Assembly (NCBI RefSeq): GCF_963924675.1
Contig: NC_089220.1
Span: 51,594,639 to 51,658,638 of the forward strand
Reading direction: 5' to 3'
DNA length: 64,000 nt
From: Phocoena phocoena
Taxonomy: Eukaryota > Chordata > Mammalia > Artiodactyla > Phocoenidae
Of this stretch, positions 22,395 to 33,789 are shown piece by piece. Positions within the stretch are counted from its first letter, which is position 1. Every line of letters starts with the position of its first letter. The notes under the pieces were generated by a model. It worked only from the letters and a program-made list of their open reading frames with translations, had not been told where the DNA came from and searched no databases. A program made the translations under genes and the position numbers.

Positions 22395-25300
22395 AAATAA
22401 TCACTTTAAATGTCAATAGACTAAATACTCCAATGGAAAGACATAGGGATTGGATAAAAAACAAGGCCTATCTATATGCTGCTTACAAGAGACTCTCTTC
22501 AGAGCTAAAGACACACAGAGACTGAAAGTGAGGTAATGAAAAAAGATATTTCATGCAAGTAGAAATGAAAGGCGAGCTGGAGTAGCAATACACATATCAG
22601 ACAAAGTAGACTTTAAAATGAAGACTATAACAAAAGACAAACAAGAGCATTATATAATGATAAAGGAATCAATACAAGAAGAGGATATTACACTCATTAA
22701 CATATATGCCCCTAATATAGGATCACATAAATATATAAAGCAAATATTAATAGACAAAAAGGGAGAAATTGACAATATTACAATAATAGCAGGGGACTTT
22801 AATACCTCACTTACATCAATGGGCAGAGTATCCAGACATAAAATCAAAAAGGAAACAGTAGTTTTAAATGACACATTAGACCATTGGACTTAATAGATAT
22901 CTACAAGAAAATTCATCCCAAAACAGCAGAATACATATTACTTTCAATTGCACATGAACATTCTCCAGGATAGATTACATGCTAGGCCACAAAACAAGTC
23001 TCAACAAATTTAAGAGGAGAGAAATTATACTAAATATTTTTTCTGACTACAATGGTATGAACCTAGAAATCAATTACAGGAAGAAAAATGGGGAAAACAC
23101 AAACATATGGAGAGTAAACAACATGCTACTAAAAAATCAATGTGTCAGTGAAGAAATCAAGGTAGAAATCAGAAAATACCTCAAGACAAATTTTTTTTTA
23201 AAAATCCAAAATTTATGGGATGCAGCAAAGTCAGTTCTAAGATGGAAGTTTATAGCAATACAGGCCTAACTCAAGAAAATGAAAAATCTTAAATAAGCAA
23301 TCTAACCTAACATCTTAACATCTTACAGAATTAAGAAAAAAAAAAGAACAAAGCCCAAAGTCAGTGAAGGAAGGAAATAATAAAGATCAGAGAGGAAATA
23401 AATAAGATAGAGACAAAATAAGAATAGAAAAGATGAAACCAAGATCTGGGTTTTTTTGAAAAGATAAACAAAATTGATAAGACTTTAGCCAGACTCATCA
23501 AGAAAAGAGATGACTCAAATAAACAAAATAAGACATGAAAGACAAGAAATAACAACCAATATCCCAGAGATATAAAATGTCATAAGAGAATACTATGAAT
23601 AGTTATACACCAACAAATTAGACAACCTAATAGATTTCTAGAAACATACAATCTTCAAGACTGAATCAGGAAGAAACAGACAATCTGTAGAGTGATCACT
23701 AGTAGTGAAATTGAATTTGTAATTAAAACAAATAAACAAAAACTCCCAGCAAACAAATGTCCAGGCCCTAATAGCTTCACAGGGTATCTACTGATCTTGT
23801 AAAGAATAGGTAATACCTCTTCTTTACAAACTATTTTTAAAAATTGAAGAGGAGGAAACACTTCCAAATTCATTCTAAGAGGCCACATTTACCCGGATAC
23901 CAAAACCAGACAAAGACACTACAAAAAAAGAAAAATTACAGACCAATATCTCTGTTGAATGTAGATGCAAAAATCCTCAACAAAATATTAGCAAACTGAA
24001 TTTGTAAAAAGTATGACACACCATGATCAAGTAAGATTTATTCCAGGTATGCAAGGATGTTTCACTATCTGCAAATCAATCAATGTGATACACCACATTA
24101 ACAAAAGGAAGGGTAAAATTAACATTGATCATCTCAATAGATGCAGAAGAAGCACATGACAAAATTCAACATCTATTCATGATAAAAACTCTTATCAAAG
24201 TTGGTACAGAGGGAACATACCTCAACATAATAAAGGCTATTTATGACAAACTCACAGCTAACGTCATACTCAAGTGTGAAAAGCTAAAATATTTTCCTCA
24301 AGATCAGGAATAAGAAAAGGATACCCACTCTAGCCACTTCTATTTAACATAGTATTGGAAGTCCTACCAAAGCAAACAGACAAGAAAAATAAATAAAATG
24401 CATCCAAGGAAAAAGTAAAACTGTCACTATTTGCAGATCACATCATATTTATATAGAAAACCCTAAAGTGTCCACCAAAAAGCTATTAGAGCAAAAGAAT
24501 TCAGTAAATTTGCAGAAGATTAATATACAGAAATCTGCTGCATTTCTGCACACTAATAATGAACTATCCTTAAGAGAATTCAAGAAAATACCATTTACAA
24601 TTCCATAAAAAAGAATGAAATACCTAGAAATAAACTTAACCAAGTAGGTGAAAGATCTATACTCTGAAAACTATAACACACTGATGAAGAAAATTGAAAA
24701 TGATACAAAGAAATGGAAAGATATCTCATATTCCTGGATTGGAAGAATTAATATTCTGGATTGGAAGAATTAATATTGTTAAAATGTCCTATAGATATAA
24801 TGCAATCCCTACCCAAATACTCATGACATTTTTCACAGAACTAGAATAATCCTAAAAATTATATGGAACCCCAAATTATATGGAACCAATTTCTGAATTG
24901 CCAAAGAAATCCTGAGAAAAAAGAACAAATCTAGAGGTGTCATGCTCCCTTACTTCAGACTATACTACAAAGCCATAGGAATCAAAACAGTATGACACAG
25001 GAACAAAAACAGACATATAGCTCAATGGAACAGAATAGAGAGCTCAGAAATAAACCCACACACTTATGGTCCATTAATCTACAGCAAAGGCCACAATATA
25101 TAAAGGGGAAAAGACAGTCTTTTCAATAAGTGGTGGTGCTGGGAAAATTGGAGTGCTACATTAAAAAAATGAAATTAGAACATTTTCTCATACCATATAC
25201 AAAAATAAACCCAAAATGGATTAAAGAACCTAAATATAAGCTCAGAAAACATAAAATTCTTAGAAGAAAACACAGGCAGTACACTCTGTGACATAAATCT

Positions 25301-25999
25301 TAGCAATATATTTTTGTGTCTATCCTCTCAGGTAAAGGAAGCAAAGTAAATATAAATAAATGGAACCTAATTAAACTTAAACTTTTGCACAAAAAAGGAA
25401 ACCATGGACAAAATGAAAAGAGAACATACTTAATGGGAGAGTATATTTACAAATGATATGACCAATAAGGGGTTAATATCTAAAACATATAAACAGCTTA
25501 TACAACTCAATATGAATAAAACAAACAACCCAATTGTAAAATGAGTAGAAGACCTGAAAAGACATTTTTTCAAAGAAACATATAGATGGCCAACAGACAC
25601 ATGAATATATGCTCAACATTGCTAATGATTGGACAATTACAAATCAAATCCACAATGAGATATCACCTCACACCTGTCAGAATGGCTATCATCAAAAAGT
25701 CTACAAATAACAAATATTGCAAGGATGTGGAGAAAATATAACACTAATACACTGTTGGACAGAATTTAAATTGGTGCTGCCACTGTAGAAAATAGTATGA
25801 AGGATTCTTAAAAACCTAAAAATAGAACTATCATATGATATAGCAATTCCACTCCTAGGTATAGGTACAAAGAAAATAAAAACACTAATTTGAAAAGATA
25901 CATGCACCCCAATGTTCATAGCAGCATTACTTACAATAGCCAATATATGGAAGCAACCTAAGTGTCCATCAGCAGATGAATAGATAAAAAAGATACAGT
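22395..25999 (+). pseudogene. L1 ORF2 relic with endonuclease and RT, inactivated
   Basis: Domains occur in the usual order but are broken. The endonuclease N-terminus is recognisable near 22400 (ITLNVNRLN). The frame 22618-22893 (91 codons) holds the endonuclease words INIYAPN and IIAGDFNT. The segment 22979-23269 follows the conserved linker (LLKNQCVSEEIK, IQNLWDAAKS). RT begins near 23900, with [13 protein letters not shown] at about 24140. The catalytic box reads F-A-D-H at 24430-24441 in place of F-A-D-D, so the second catalytic aspartate is lost. The C-terminal region can be followed to about 25998, where the microsatellite begins. Stops and frameshifts are frequent throughout. Confidence 0.88.
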
Positions 26000-26084
26000 A
26001 TATGTATGTGTATAGATGTTATATGCACATATATACCATATGTATTATATATATGCACACCATATATTATAAATATATACACAC

Positions 26085-26126
<42 letters not shown>
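26000..26126. repeat. TA-rich stretch with (AT)n and (AC)n microsatellite
   Basis: TATGTA/TATATG-type low-complexity DNA passes into a clean (AT) run at 26085-26107 and a clean (AC) run at 26107-26126. It starts exactly where L1 ORF2 normally has its short TATATATA word. L1 homology does not resume afterwards. Confidence 0.9.
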
Positions 26127-26939
26127 TAGAAAGCTTCTGGGGCCCTGGAAATGTTCCAGGGTTTGTTACAGTTCCCAGGTTCTGGATCCTGTAAAAGTTC
26201 CCAGAAAGTTATACAGTTATATTGGGAGTCTGCAATTGATGTCAGTCTTTAGGTGACTCACAAAGCCTCAAAGTAAGTCCACAGCATAAACCACTGAGGT
26301 ACTTGGGGAAATAAATTAGGAAAAGAAATTTGGACCGTTTTGAACTATTGCACATCAAAATCTAGGTGGGTACTAGTCAAACTATTAAAAGCCATCAGGG
26401 CATCCATCACTATAAAGAAATCTTCTTGTGAAAGGAATTAATAGCTCTATTACTAATGAGAATCTCAGAAACCAAAGCTGCAAAACTGGTAGGTATAGGT
26501 CAAGGACTTATAGGTGGTGAGCACTCTAACAGCTTAACTCTAAGACCCTTGTGCTATGATAAGTTGGTCATAAAACAAGTTAAATTGACAGCAGCTCCCT
26601 GGCTAATCTCAAGAAAATTTCTTTGCAATGAGGTACACTGTAAAACACCACACAAAATCCCCAACCTAACTTCACATCCCTCTTAGTTATTAATTTAGCT
26701 CCAAGAAACCCAAGGAATTGAGTGCACTAACTTCTGGCACACCTGCTTATTTTATGTCTCACAGCTGTGGTTCCAGAAGCGGTAGATACCTACAAAAATG
26801 ATAAAAATCTTGCTTAGACAATCTAGAATTACCATAGCCTTTATGGGCAATGTAATTAGACAAGATTATTCATTTGAAAAGTGCATTTAAAAGCAAGGGT
26901 TCCCACATCAAACAACAGAATGGGATACCTATTTAACCG
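26127..26939. other. Unassigned DNA, possibly retroviral
   Basis: The composition is more balanced than the surrounding AT-rich DNA. The only frame of note is 26456-26686 (76 codons, plus), without a signature. Its position between the truncated L1 and the ERV leader/LTR at 27708-28687 makes degraded retroviral interior possible, but I see no retroviral motif. Confidence 0.35.
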
Positions 26940-27164
26940 TTTTTTTTTGTTTTTTTTGTTTTTTTTTTTTTTTGCGGTACACGGGCCTCTCACTGTTGTG
27001 GCCTCTCCCGCCACGGAGCAAGGCTCCGGACGCGCGGGCTCAGCGGCCATGGCTCACAGGCGCAGCCGCTCCGTGGCATGTGGGATCCTCCCAGACCAGG
27101 GCATGAACCCGTGTCCCCTGCATCGGCAGGCGGACTATCAACCACTGCGCCACCAGGGAAGCCC
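26940..27164 (-). mobile_element. Cetacean tRNA-derived SINE with target duplication
   Basis: A long T-rich tail (26940-26973, with G interruptions) precedes a full-length minus-strand SINE that ends in GGGAAGCCC. GGGATACCT plus a TTTAA-like extension lies on both sides (26922-26936 and 27167-27182, differing at one or two bases). This is a target-site duplication of about 15 bases. Frames at 26856-27050 and 26881-27303 are by-products of the SINE. Confidence 0.93.
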
Positions 27165-27707
27165 AAGGGATACCTGTTTTAATTGTTATGCAGAATACTC
27201 CAAAAAATTCCAAGGTTACAAAATAGCTTCCTTGAAAGATTCATTGCAAAAGGCTAATGAAAAAGTAAAGACACAAGATGTACCTAAAGTAAGACTGATG
27301 TGACTCCTACTACTCCCCTCTATCTTCTTTTACCTGAGAATTCACAGTCTACTAATCTACTTTCTGAATTGCCTTTTCACCTTAAAGAGACTACAAGACC
27401 ATAAACAAAAGTTCACCAAATTAGTGACCTTACAACTGCAACCAGGCCAGAAACCTAAAACAACCCCTGGCCCTCCCCCACTGCACCTTCCTATGGGTCC
27501 AACATCAAAACATTGGGCCAGAAATTGGTGTCTCATTGGCAATCAACTGAGGCAGTGGAAAAAAATGTCCTTAAACGTGGTGCAAATTCTTCCACACCAA
27601 CTTGAACACCTCCACATCTACCCTCAAAGGAGGACCACCATTTGGGTACCTCCCAGGGTTGGTGACACTCCCAGGGATTTTCTAGTAAACTGCTATGAGC
27701 TATTACC
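27165..27707. other. Unassigned DNA with a proline-rich frame
   Basis: A plus-strand frame at 27424-27711 (95 codons) begins within a longer open stretch. It is rich in proline and basic residues (GQKPKTTPGPPPLHLP) but carries no motif I recognise. It adjoins the minus-strand ERV leader. It could be degraded retroviral coding sequence of a different, plus-strand element, or chance. No function is assigned. Confidence 0.35.
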
Positions 27708-28057
27708 TTAAACAGCCCACAGGAAACTAAAAATTAATAGAAAACCTCGCAAAATTCTGGTAGATACTTTAAACCTCACTCGCTCTGGAGCCTGCAGTTT
27801 GGGTCCTGAGAAAACTGGCAGAAGCCAGTGAAGGGTAAGAATTCTTACCAGAATCGGCTCTCCTGGATCTTTATAGTGCCCAGTTGAGAAAGCAATTGTT
27901 TCACATTGTTCCTTGCTGGTTTTCCATCCCTTTCTCTCCCAGCGACAGCTATTGTCTTCTTGTTTGTCTTCTTTGTGTCCTGAGAACTTGGTTTGGCTTT
28001 CGGTTGTTGATTCTTGCACAAGGAGGCAGCTCAACTGTCAGGTTGGGGGCCCCCAAA
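27708..28057 (-). mobile_element. ERV leader with primer-binding-site-like start, minus strand
   Basis: Directly inside the LTR edge the minus strand reads TTTGGGGGCC, which resembles the start of a proline-tRNA primer-binding site (TGGGGGC) used by gammaretrovirus-like ERVs; the match then fades. About 300 bases of leader-like sequence follow leftwards. A 108-codon minus-strand frame (27708-28034) crosses the leader but has no gag signature. No further gag, pol or env was recognised to the left, so the provirus is truncated or too decayed. Confidence 0.5.
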
Positions 28058-28687
28058 TGTGGCCGGACAGAAACGTGGGTTGCAGTCCCTCTGTGGCTAG
28101 GGTCTGTCAAACGATGAAACTAAAACAATTTAGTAATGAGTTTGACATCCTTTATTCAAAGGACAACAATCCTTTTGGTTTGGGCGAATGCAGCGCCTCA
28201 CAAGCAGTGGAATGCTGTTCCTGTGGGAATGGGGCAAGACTGAATTTCACAGAAGTTAGAAGAGGCAACAGGGAAACAGGGCATGATTGGCTAGGAGGTC
28301 AGGAGTTTCCTTTTAGGCTAGTCTACTTGCTAGGTAAACTAGCTAAAGCTGAGCTAGAGAAGTGTGATGGGTATTAAGCTAGGAGTCCTTGACAGGTGTT
28401 TCCCCTAATTGCAGGCTGACAAGTTTAAGTAGTGATGTGGGCCTGTCTGCTGGGGTGGCCTCCATTTTGTGGGTCCTGATATACAAAGTAACTCTCTCAG
28501 GTACTATTGACTGTTTCCAGCTCTCAGGGAAATTGTCTTTCTTTCTTTGGCTAATTTTTGGGAGTAGCTCTGGGTCTTGAGAGGGTAGTATCATCTGTGC
28601 CCTCTGGGGAGACATCTCTTGTGTCTAAAGGGGTCACTCAGTACTGCCAGGAATACTTACTCTCTTTGTTCTGGCTGAAACCTGACA
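28058..28687 (-). mobile_element. ERV LTR (5' LTR of a minus-strand provirus)
   Basis: On the minus strand the unit starts TGTCAGGTTTCAG (28687 leftwards) and ends GTCCGGCCACA at 28058, so it has TG...CA termini. A polyadenylation signal AATAAA lies at 28156-28151 on that strand. The order of U3, signal, short R and U5 of roughly 90 bases, followed directly by the TGGGGGC-like primer-binding-site start, fits a gammaretrovirus-like LTR of about 630 bp. No matching second LTR was found in the window. The antisense 154-codon frame at 27913-28377 is not a gene. Confidence 0.62.
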
Positions 28688-29678
28688 TGATATCTGAAAG
28701 GTTTTTTTGCTTTGGTTGGTTGTTTTGTTGCTGTTGTTGTTGTTTTTAAATTAAGTAGCTCTATGGTAAGAAGTTAACCAAACTGGATGCTGATATTCAG
28801 AGGGTGATAGGAATTTTTTTCAGGGCTTCCCTCCTTAGCTAAGTGAAACTATGTACCCAGAAGGAAAGAAAAATATCCCAAAGAGAACATAGGAATCTTA
28901 TGATTCCTAGTTGAAGATTTTCTCCCTGATATAAACAGGCAAATTAAAGATAAATATGGTTATCTCAGACCCTTAATAGCATTCAGGTTACAACCCAATT
29001 CTTTGATGAATTAAAAACAACTGTCCTACAAATTGAGGACCGCTTGTAAAATTTTTCTTACTAATTAAGCCTTTACAAAAACAGAAAAAGCGCACCTATC
29101 CTTTTTACCAACCCCCAAACCTCCCCTATTCATCTCAAAATGCTCATAGGTATTGTAAAAACCCTGAATTTAGGAAAGGAAAGTTCTTCTTGAGGAACTT
29201 GCATTCGAGGATGCAGAGACAAGGGAGAAACAATCAAGAAACAATAGAAACAATAATGCAGACTTGGGCAGTGTTCCAAGAACCCTGTGCTCAGCCTAAA
29301 GTTATCATCCTCCAACTGGGTGGGAGCCTTAGTTCTGCACAAGTACTCAAAGATATTGTTTTGTATATTCCTTCTGAAGGAAGGAGGACTCTGCTTAATG
29401 CCACTCTATTGTTTGATTGCTTTTCCTTTGTTTCTGCATTCCCTCACTTCCCTGATTAGTAACTGTTTGAATCTGCCCTTTGGAACTCTGGGAAGGAGGC
29501 TGAAGCCTTTTTCTTACAAATAACAGGGGACATGGTAAGACATTTGTACTCTACTCGGGAGATCCCCACAGTAACTGAGCAGTAGGTTATGGGCCTACCT
29601 GGCACAGACCCCTCCCCTACATCCTTTACTGAGCTCCTCTCTGAAGTACCTAAATAATAGTATCTCATGCATATTTCC
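28688..29678. other. About 1 kb between two LTRs, unassigned
   Basis: It contains a GTT-rich tract near 28718-28745 and then sequence of even composition. Short frames (for example 29190-29459 and 29287-29523) show no retroviral motif. It may be the decayed interior of the element whose LTR follows at 29679, or older unique DNA. No polypurine tract is visible directly before 29679. Confidence 0.35.
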
Positions 29679-30050
29679 TGAGATATTCAGATGCTAAAAC
29701 CACCACCAGATGGAAGAAATTAACTACGTGATGATCATGTGCACATGGCCCCCAGACCTTCTGGCACCTAAGGATTGATAATGTTAGCCACCCTGTTACC
29801 TCAACACCAATCAGTCGGAGAATTGTGCACGAGATCATCACATGCCCTGTGACCTCCCCCTCCCTCACCTGGCCTATGAAGATGCTTTGCTAAAACCCAT
29901 CGGGGAGTTTGGGGCTTTTTGAGCACTAACTGCTTAGAACTCCGTGTCTGGTGCCTTACAATAAACGTTGCACTTTTCTTCACCACAGCCCAGTATCAGT
30001 AGACTGGCTTCACTTCATGGGCTAGTGGACTCAAGTTTGGTTCCGTAACA
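29679..30050 (+). mobile_element. ERV LTR, plus strand
   Basis: The unit starts TGAGATATTCAG and ends GGTTCCGTAACA, with TG...CA termini. It has a CACC/CCAAT-rich U3 and a polyadenylation signal in TACAATAAACGTTGCAC near 29957. A U5 follows with TTCACCACAGCCCAGTATCA and GGACTCAAGTTTGGTTC, an ending typical of artiodactyl/cetacean ERV LTRs. At 372 bp it looks complete. Flanking bases do not form a clear short target duplication, and neither a polypurine tract nor a primer-binding site adjoins it. Whether it is a solo, 5' or 3' LTR is undecided. Confidence 0.65.
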
Positions 30051-30284
30051 CTACTCGGTTTCAATCCCCTCTTTTCTTTGATTCTCGTTAACCTTGTGGG
30101 GAACAAGGGTTAGACAAGAAAGGGGAGAACATTTTGGACAGAGAGGTTAATCATGGTTAAAATTGGCAGGGGAGCTCAGTTTCAGTTATACTGAGATAGG
30201 TTAAACGATATCTATTGAATATCTAGATCATTTGTAAATAAGATAAAATCCTGAAACATTCATTATTATTATTTTTATTTATTT

Positions 30285-30485
30285 ATTTTTTTGCAGTACG
30301 CGGGCCTCTCACTGTTGTGGCCTCTCCCGTTGCGGAGCACAGGCTCCAGATGCGCAGGCTCAGCGGCCATGGCTCACGGGCCCAGCTGCTCCGTGGCATG
30401 TGGGTTCCTCCTGGACCAGGGCACGAACCCGTGTCCTCTGCATCGGCAGGCAGACTCACAACCACTGCGCCACCAGGGAAGCCCT
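30285..30485 (-). mobile_element. Cetacean tRNA-derived SINE, nested in an older SINE tail
   Basis: A full-length GC-rich SINE on the minus strand runs from a T-rich tail (ATTTATTTTTTT near 30280-30292) to GGGAAGCCCT at 30485. It sits inside the T/AT tail of the SINE at 30499-30619, as shown by the outer duplication at 30250 and 30617. CATTATT-type words on both sides fit its own target duplication within that AT-rich tail. Frames at 30283-30465 minus and 30291-30683 plus are SINE by-products. Confidence 0.92.
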
Positions 30486-30498
30486 CATTATTTTATTA

Positions 30499-30619
30499 AT
30501 TTTTTTTTTCAGCTACACCATGCGCCATGGAGGATCTTAGCACCCCACCAGAGATCGAACCCATGCCCTCTACAGTGGAGGCACACAATCTTAACAACTG
30601 GACCACCAGGGAAGTCCCT
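30499..30619 (-). mobile_element. Older tRNA-derived SINE (CHR type), minus strand
   Basis: On the minus strand this reads AGGGACTTCCCTGGTGGTCC, followed by a tRNA-like body with GGGTTCGATCTCTGG as B box and an A-rich tail at 30509-30499. It is shorter than the GC-rich SINE and belongs to the related cetartiodactyl CHR group. It was present before the copy at 30285-30485. Confidence 0.88.
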
Positions 30620-30682
30620 GAAACATTCACTATTGATCATAGTTTTTAACCACTTTTGCCAAAAAATAAAAAACACACAATG

Positions 30683-30813
30683 AGGGAATTCCCTGGTGGT
30701 CCAGTGGTTAGGACTCTGTGCTTCCACTGCAGGGGCACAGGTTTGATCCCTGGTCAGGGAACTAAGATCCCATAAGCCGTTTGGCACAGCCAGGAAAGAA
30801 AACAAAAAACACT
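30683..30813 (+). mobile_element. tRNA-derived SINE (CHR type), plus strand
   Basis: It starts AGGGAATTCCCTGGTGGTCC at 30683, has the B-box-like GGTTTGATCCCTGG and the A-box region CCAGTGGTTAGGACTC, and ends with an A-rich tail (AAAGAAAACAAAAAACAC). AAAAAACAC at 30668-30676 and near 30805-30813 could be the target duplication, but A-richness weakens the case. With the two neighbours it forms a three-SINE cluster within 560 bases. Confidence 0.9.
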
Positions 30814-33761
30814 TTTGGCTTCATTTTACAGAGGAACTAAAGATATTTGGGCTTATTAATAAATATGTTTTGTGCCATATTGAAAATTTACTATAAAGAA
30901 GAATATATACTTCGAAAAACTATAAAATGTATTTATAAATTTGTCAATCCACAGAAAGCTACTGTCAAAGACATTCCACAGTTGCTTACTTTTTAGTTTT
31001 CACTAGTAGTTAAGAATTTTAAGGGTTAAAATTCTAATCAATTAAAACGACTTAGAAATAATAGGGGTGAAAATAAACAATTGTGTATGAAAAGTAGTTA
31101 AGGAAAGTAGAATGTGTTTTTTGGATAGGGAAAGTTATGGAGGACATGTTTGGTTTTTTAAATAATTTTTTTAAGTCCCACTTAATTAACTGAGATTCAT
31201 GTCCCATTATGTTCTACCTTGCAGTTCTTTCATTTAATATTTTCCCTTAATTGAACTTTCCTACTTATTTTTCTGTGAGTTGCCTAGGCATGTACTTCAG
31301 TGCTTATCAATTTGTTGTAATATTTATTACTGCTTTGTAGGAGCTCTTGATCAGTCCCCCTTAACCAAACAGGGAAGTAATTTACAAGAGACTAAAGATG
31401 ATATATCAATAAATTTTTAATGTTACCACTAATTTAACAATAATCATTATCACACAAAAGTAAATAGAAGTAGTTTCAAGTCCACCTACACTGAGTTGAC
31501 TCAATCTATCTTTCAAATTTCATTTTAATTGAAGTAATTTTGACATGTACACTAAAAACATTCAATAAATATTTGATGTGTTTCTGTTGATTTAAACTTC
31601 CCAGCTTTGAAAAAAATCTGTTAATTATGCCCAATTTATGACTGACTATCATTGAAGAGGAATCTTTCACTTTATCCAGGTTTTTCTTTTTGTAATGTAT
31701 TTTTTTCCTCCATGAAGAAAAATCTCTGGTCAATATTTCCCTGACAACTTCTGTACTGGTAAGCCAACCTTTAAAAGCACTTTCCACTCTCATTAATAAT
31801 TTACTTTAAAAAAGAATATCTGAAGCACTGTTAACCCATTTTTGATGCAATTTTTTCTTACCACCCATTGAATATATATATATAGAAAATAAGGTGCAAA
31901 ATGTTAAATTTTGCTCCATGGCTGATTCAATGTGCACAATTACTTTGATACAGACTGCTATTTCCCTCAATTTTGTCTGCTACCCATTTGATTCTATTAC
32001 ATCTGTATATTTTTTCCAAGAGATGCAGTGCTTCATAAAAATACGTATATTTCTCAAAATGTCTTTACTACATATTTTACCATCAAGCACAAATTGGCCA
32101 TCTCATAAACCTGCATCTCATGCAGGTCTTCATCCACCTGCATGGTAACAAAAATGCATAATCATTCTAGAAACTGAACTGTAAGTATGTATTTTGATGA
32201 TATTAAAATCTGTCTTGCTGTAACCATTTGATTTTTCACATTGGTTACCTTGTTTACTGAGTCAGTGAAAAGTATATCTAGGTTAGCACTATAAGTCTTC
32301 ATGGATTTAATTTGTGCTATTGTAACTCACTACAGTGTATATACACATTATTTTTTAAATATTTTATCTATGATGATGACTAAATATCTTGATATGAAAA
32401 ATATCCCCTTTAATCATAGCAAAAAAATGTGCCCTATTTTTGTTGTTATGAATATTTAGTACCATATCACTATGGTACTAATGTATGATTCTCTGGGAGA
32501 CCAATTATTAATATGGACATCAAAGACAGAAATGGTTACTTCATTGCAGGGGTGTTGAAATGATAAAAGGAGACAACAGAATTTTTAGTAAAGGCATTCT
32601 AAAAGATAAGGGAGGAGACTAAATCTATCTATAAAAACATTAAACAATTTTATGTTAACTCTTCTTTCAATGTCCAAGATACATGAAAAGAAACAAAAAT
32701 CTGGTCTGCAAAGAGCTTTTAAATTACTGTCTGATAGTGTAGCGTCAATTTAGCTTTGAAATGGTCTTTTCCCACACTTATTCCTGAGAATGGAAAGATG
32801 AGAAGGATTGATTGCAAAGCCTAATGTCAGAAAGTTGACACCTTCTTTCCTAAAAATATTTAAGAGCTGTAATTTTACCTCTCATCCTTGATCTTCATAG
32901 CAACTCAAACTGGCAGCAGCAGGAGTCCCATTCTCAGAAGCCAAACAGTGTTTGGAAATATCCATTTTAAGGGTTCTTTCAAACTAACCAATGGAACAAG
33001 AAAAAAAAAATTTAAATATGGAGCTCAAAGCAAAAATACCACACCCAAATGTGAAACGCACAGTGGTGTGTGTATGTGTGTGTGGAGGGCAGGGGTGGGC
33101 ATGGGAGTGATGTTTTACTTGAATGAATTTCTCATTTGCTAGAGATCATTGACCAAGATGTACACAGTACAACTTTGTTAAATTCTTTGTGTCTCACTCC
33201 TATGTAATTAAAATTTCAACAAAAGACTCTGAGATGCCTCTTATGAAACTCTCCCTAAATCATTCATCAAATTCTGCAATAGACATTTTAGTAGAACAAA
33301 AAAGTTTATTTTAAATAAACTTTATTGCATTTTTGGCTTGTATCTGATTAGCAAAGTAGTGTATTGTAGGTCATTTGAAAACTATAATGAAGTATAAAGA
33401 AAAAGTAATTCTAGAGTTACTTGTAGAATTCAATCATTTACAAAATATTAACATGCCATTAATACAGAATAAGATATCAAACAGTAACCTGATATTCCTT
33501 CTTAAAGTAAAATGAGAATTGTTTCCATGTTGTTAGGTCTCCAGGAAGCTGTTATTCCAGCATGTTACTCTGTAATATCTACAAATTTTCCTTTATTATT
33601 GGGCTTCAAGTTTTTTTCCCCCTAATATATGCAATTATAAACAATGTCCCTATAGAAGCTTAAATTAATTTTTAAGGATAAATTGTGCTGTACATATTTT
33701 GAACCATGAACAACAATGCTATAGTTTAAATCCTCAATTCACTTTTTTCATTATTTTGCTT
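30814..33761. other. About 2.9 kb without recognised features
   Basis: AT-rich DNA. A small (TA)n run lies near 31869-31882 and a TGTGTGTATGTGTGTGTGG tract near 33065. Frames at 31506-31793 minus, 31894-32148 plus and 32888-33142 plus show no signature. Sequence at 33600-33720 faintly resembles an old LINE 3' region. No exon or RNA gene is supported. Confidence 0.5.
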
Positions 33762-33789
33762 AAAATGTTATATTAAAATCTTTAACAGC

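Larger units (their letters stand above)
19838..25999 (+). mobile_element. Nearly full-length ancient L1 (L1M type)
   Basis: A plus-strand L1 of about 6.2 kb: 5' end (GATCAAGGTAGTGGAGTAGGAC near 19850), GC-richer 5'UTR to about 21030, ORF1 relic 21033-21880, a long inter-ORF region 21881-22394, and ORF2 from about 22395 to its 3' end. It stops where a TA/CA microsatellite begins (26000-26126). Beyond that no L1 3'UTR is found, so the last ORF2 codons and the 3'UTR are lost. The inter-ORF spacer of about 500 bases with ORF1-like tail words is characteristic of older L1M subfamilies. The element is littered with stops, frameshifts and small deletions. No target duplication can be assigned because the true 3' end is gone. 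Confidence 0.9.
30250..30634. repeat. 18-bp target duplication enclosing two SINEs
   Basis: CCTGAAACATTCATTATT at 30250-30267 recurs as CCTGAAACATTCACTATT at 30617-30634, with 17 of 18 identical. Both minus-strand SINEs at 30285-30485 and 30499-30619 lie between the copies. Confidence 0.9.

Noticed and set aside
27913..28377. 154-codon plus-strand frame
   Set aside because: It lies antisense across the LTR and leader of a minus-strand ERV and shows no domain or codon signal of its own.
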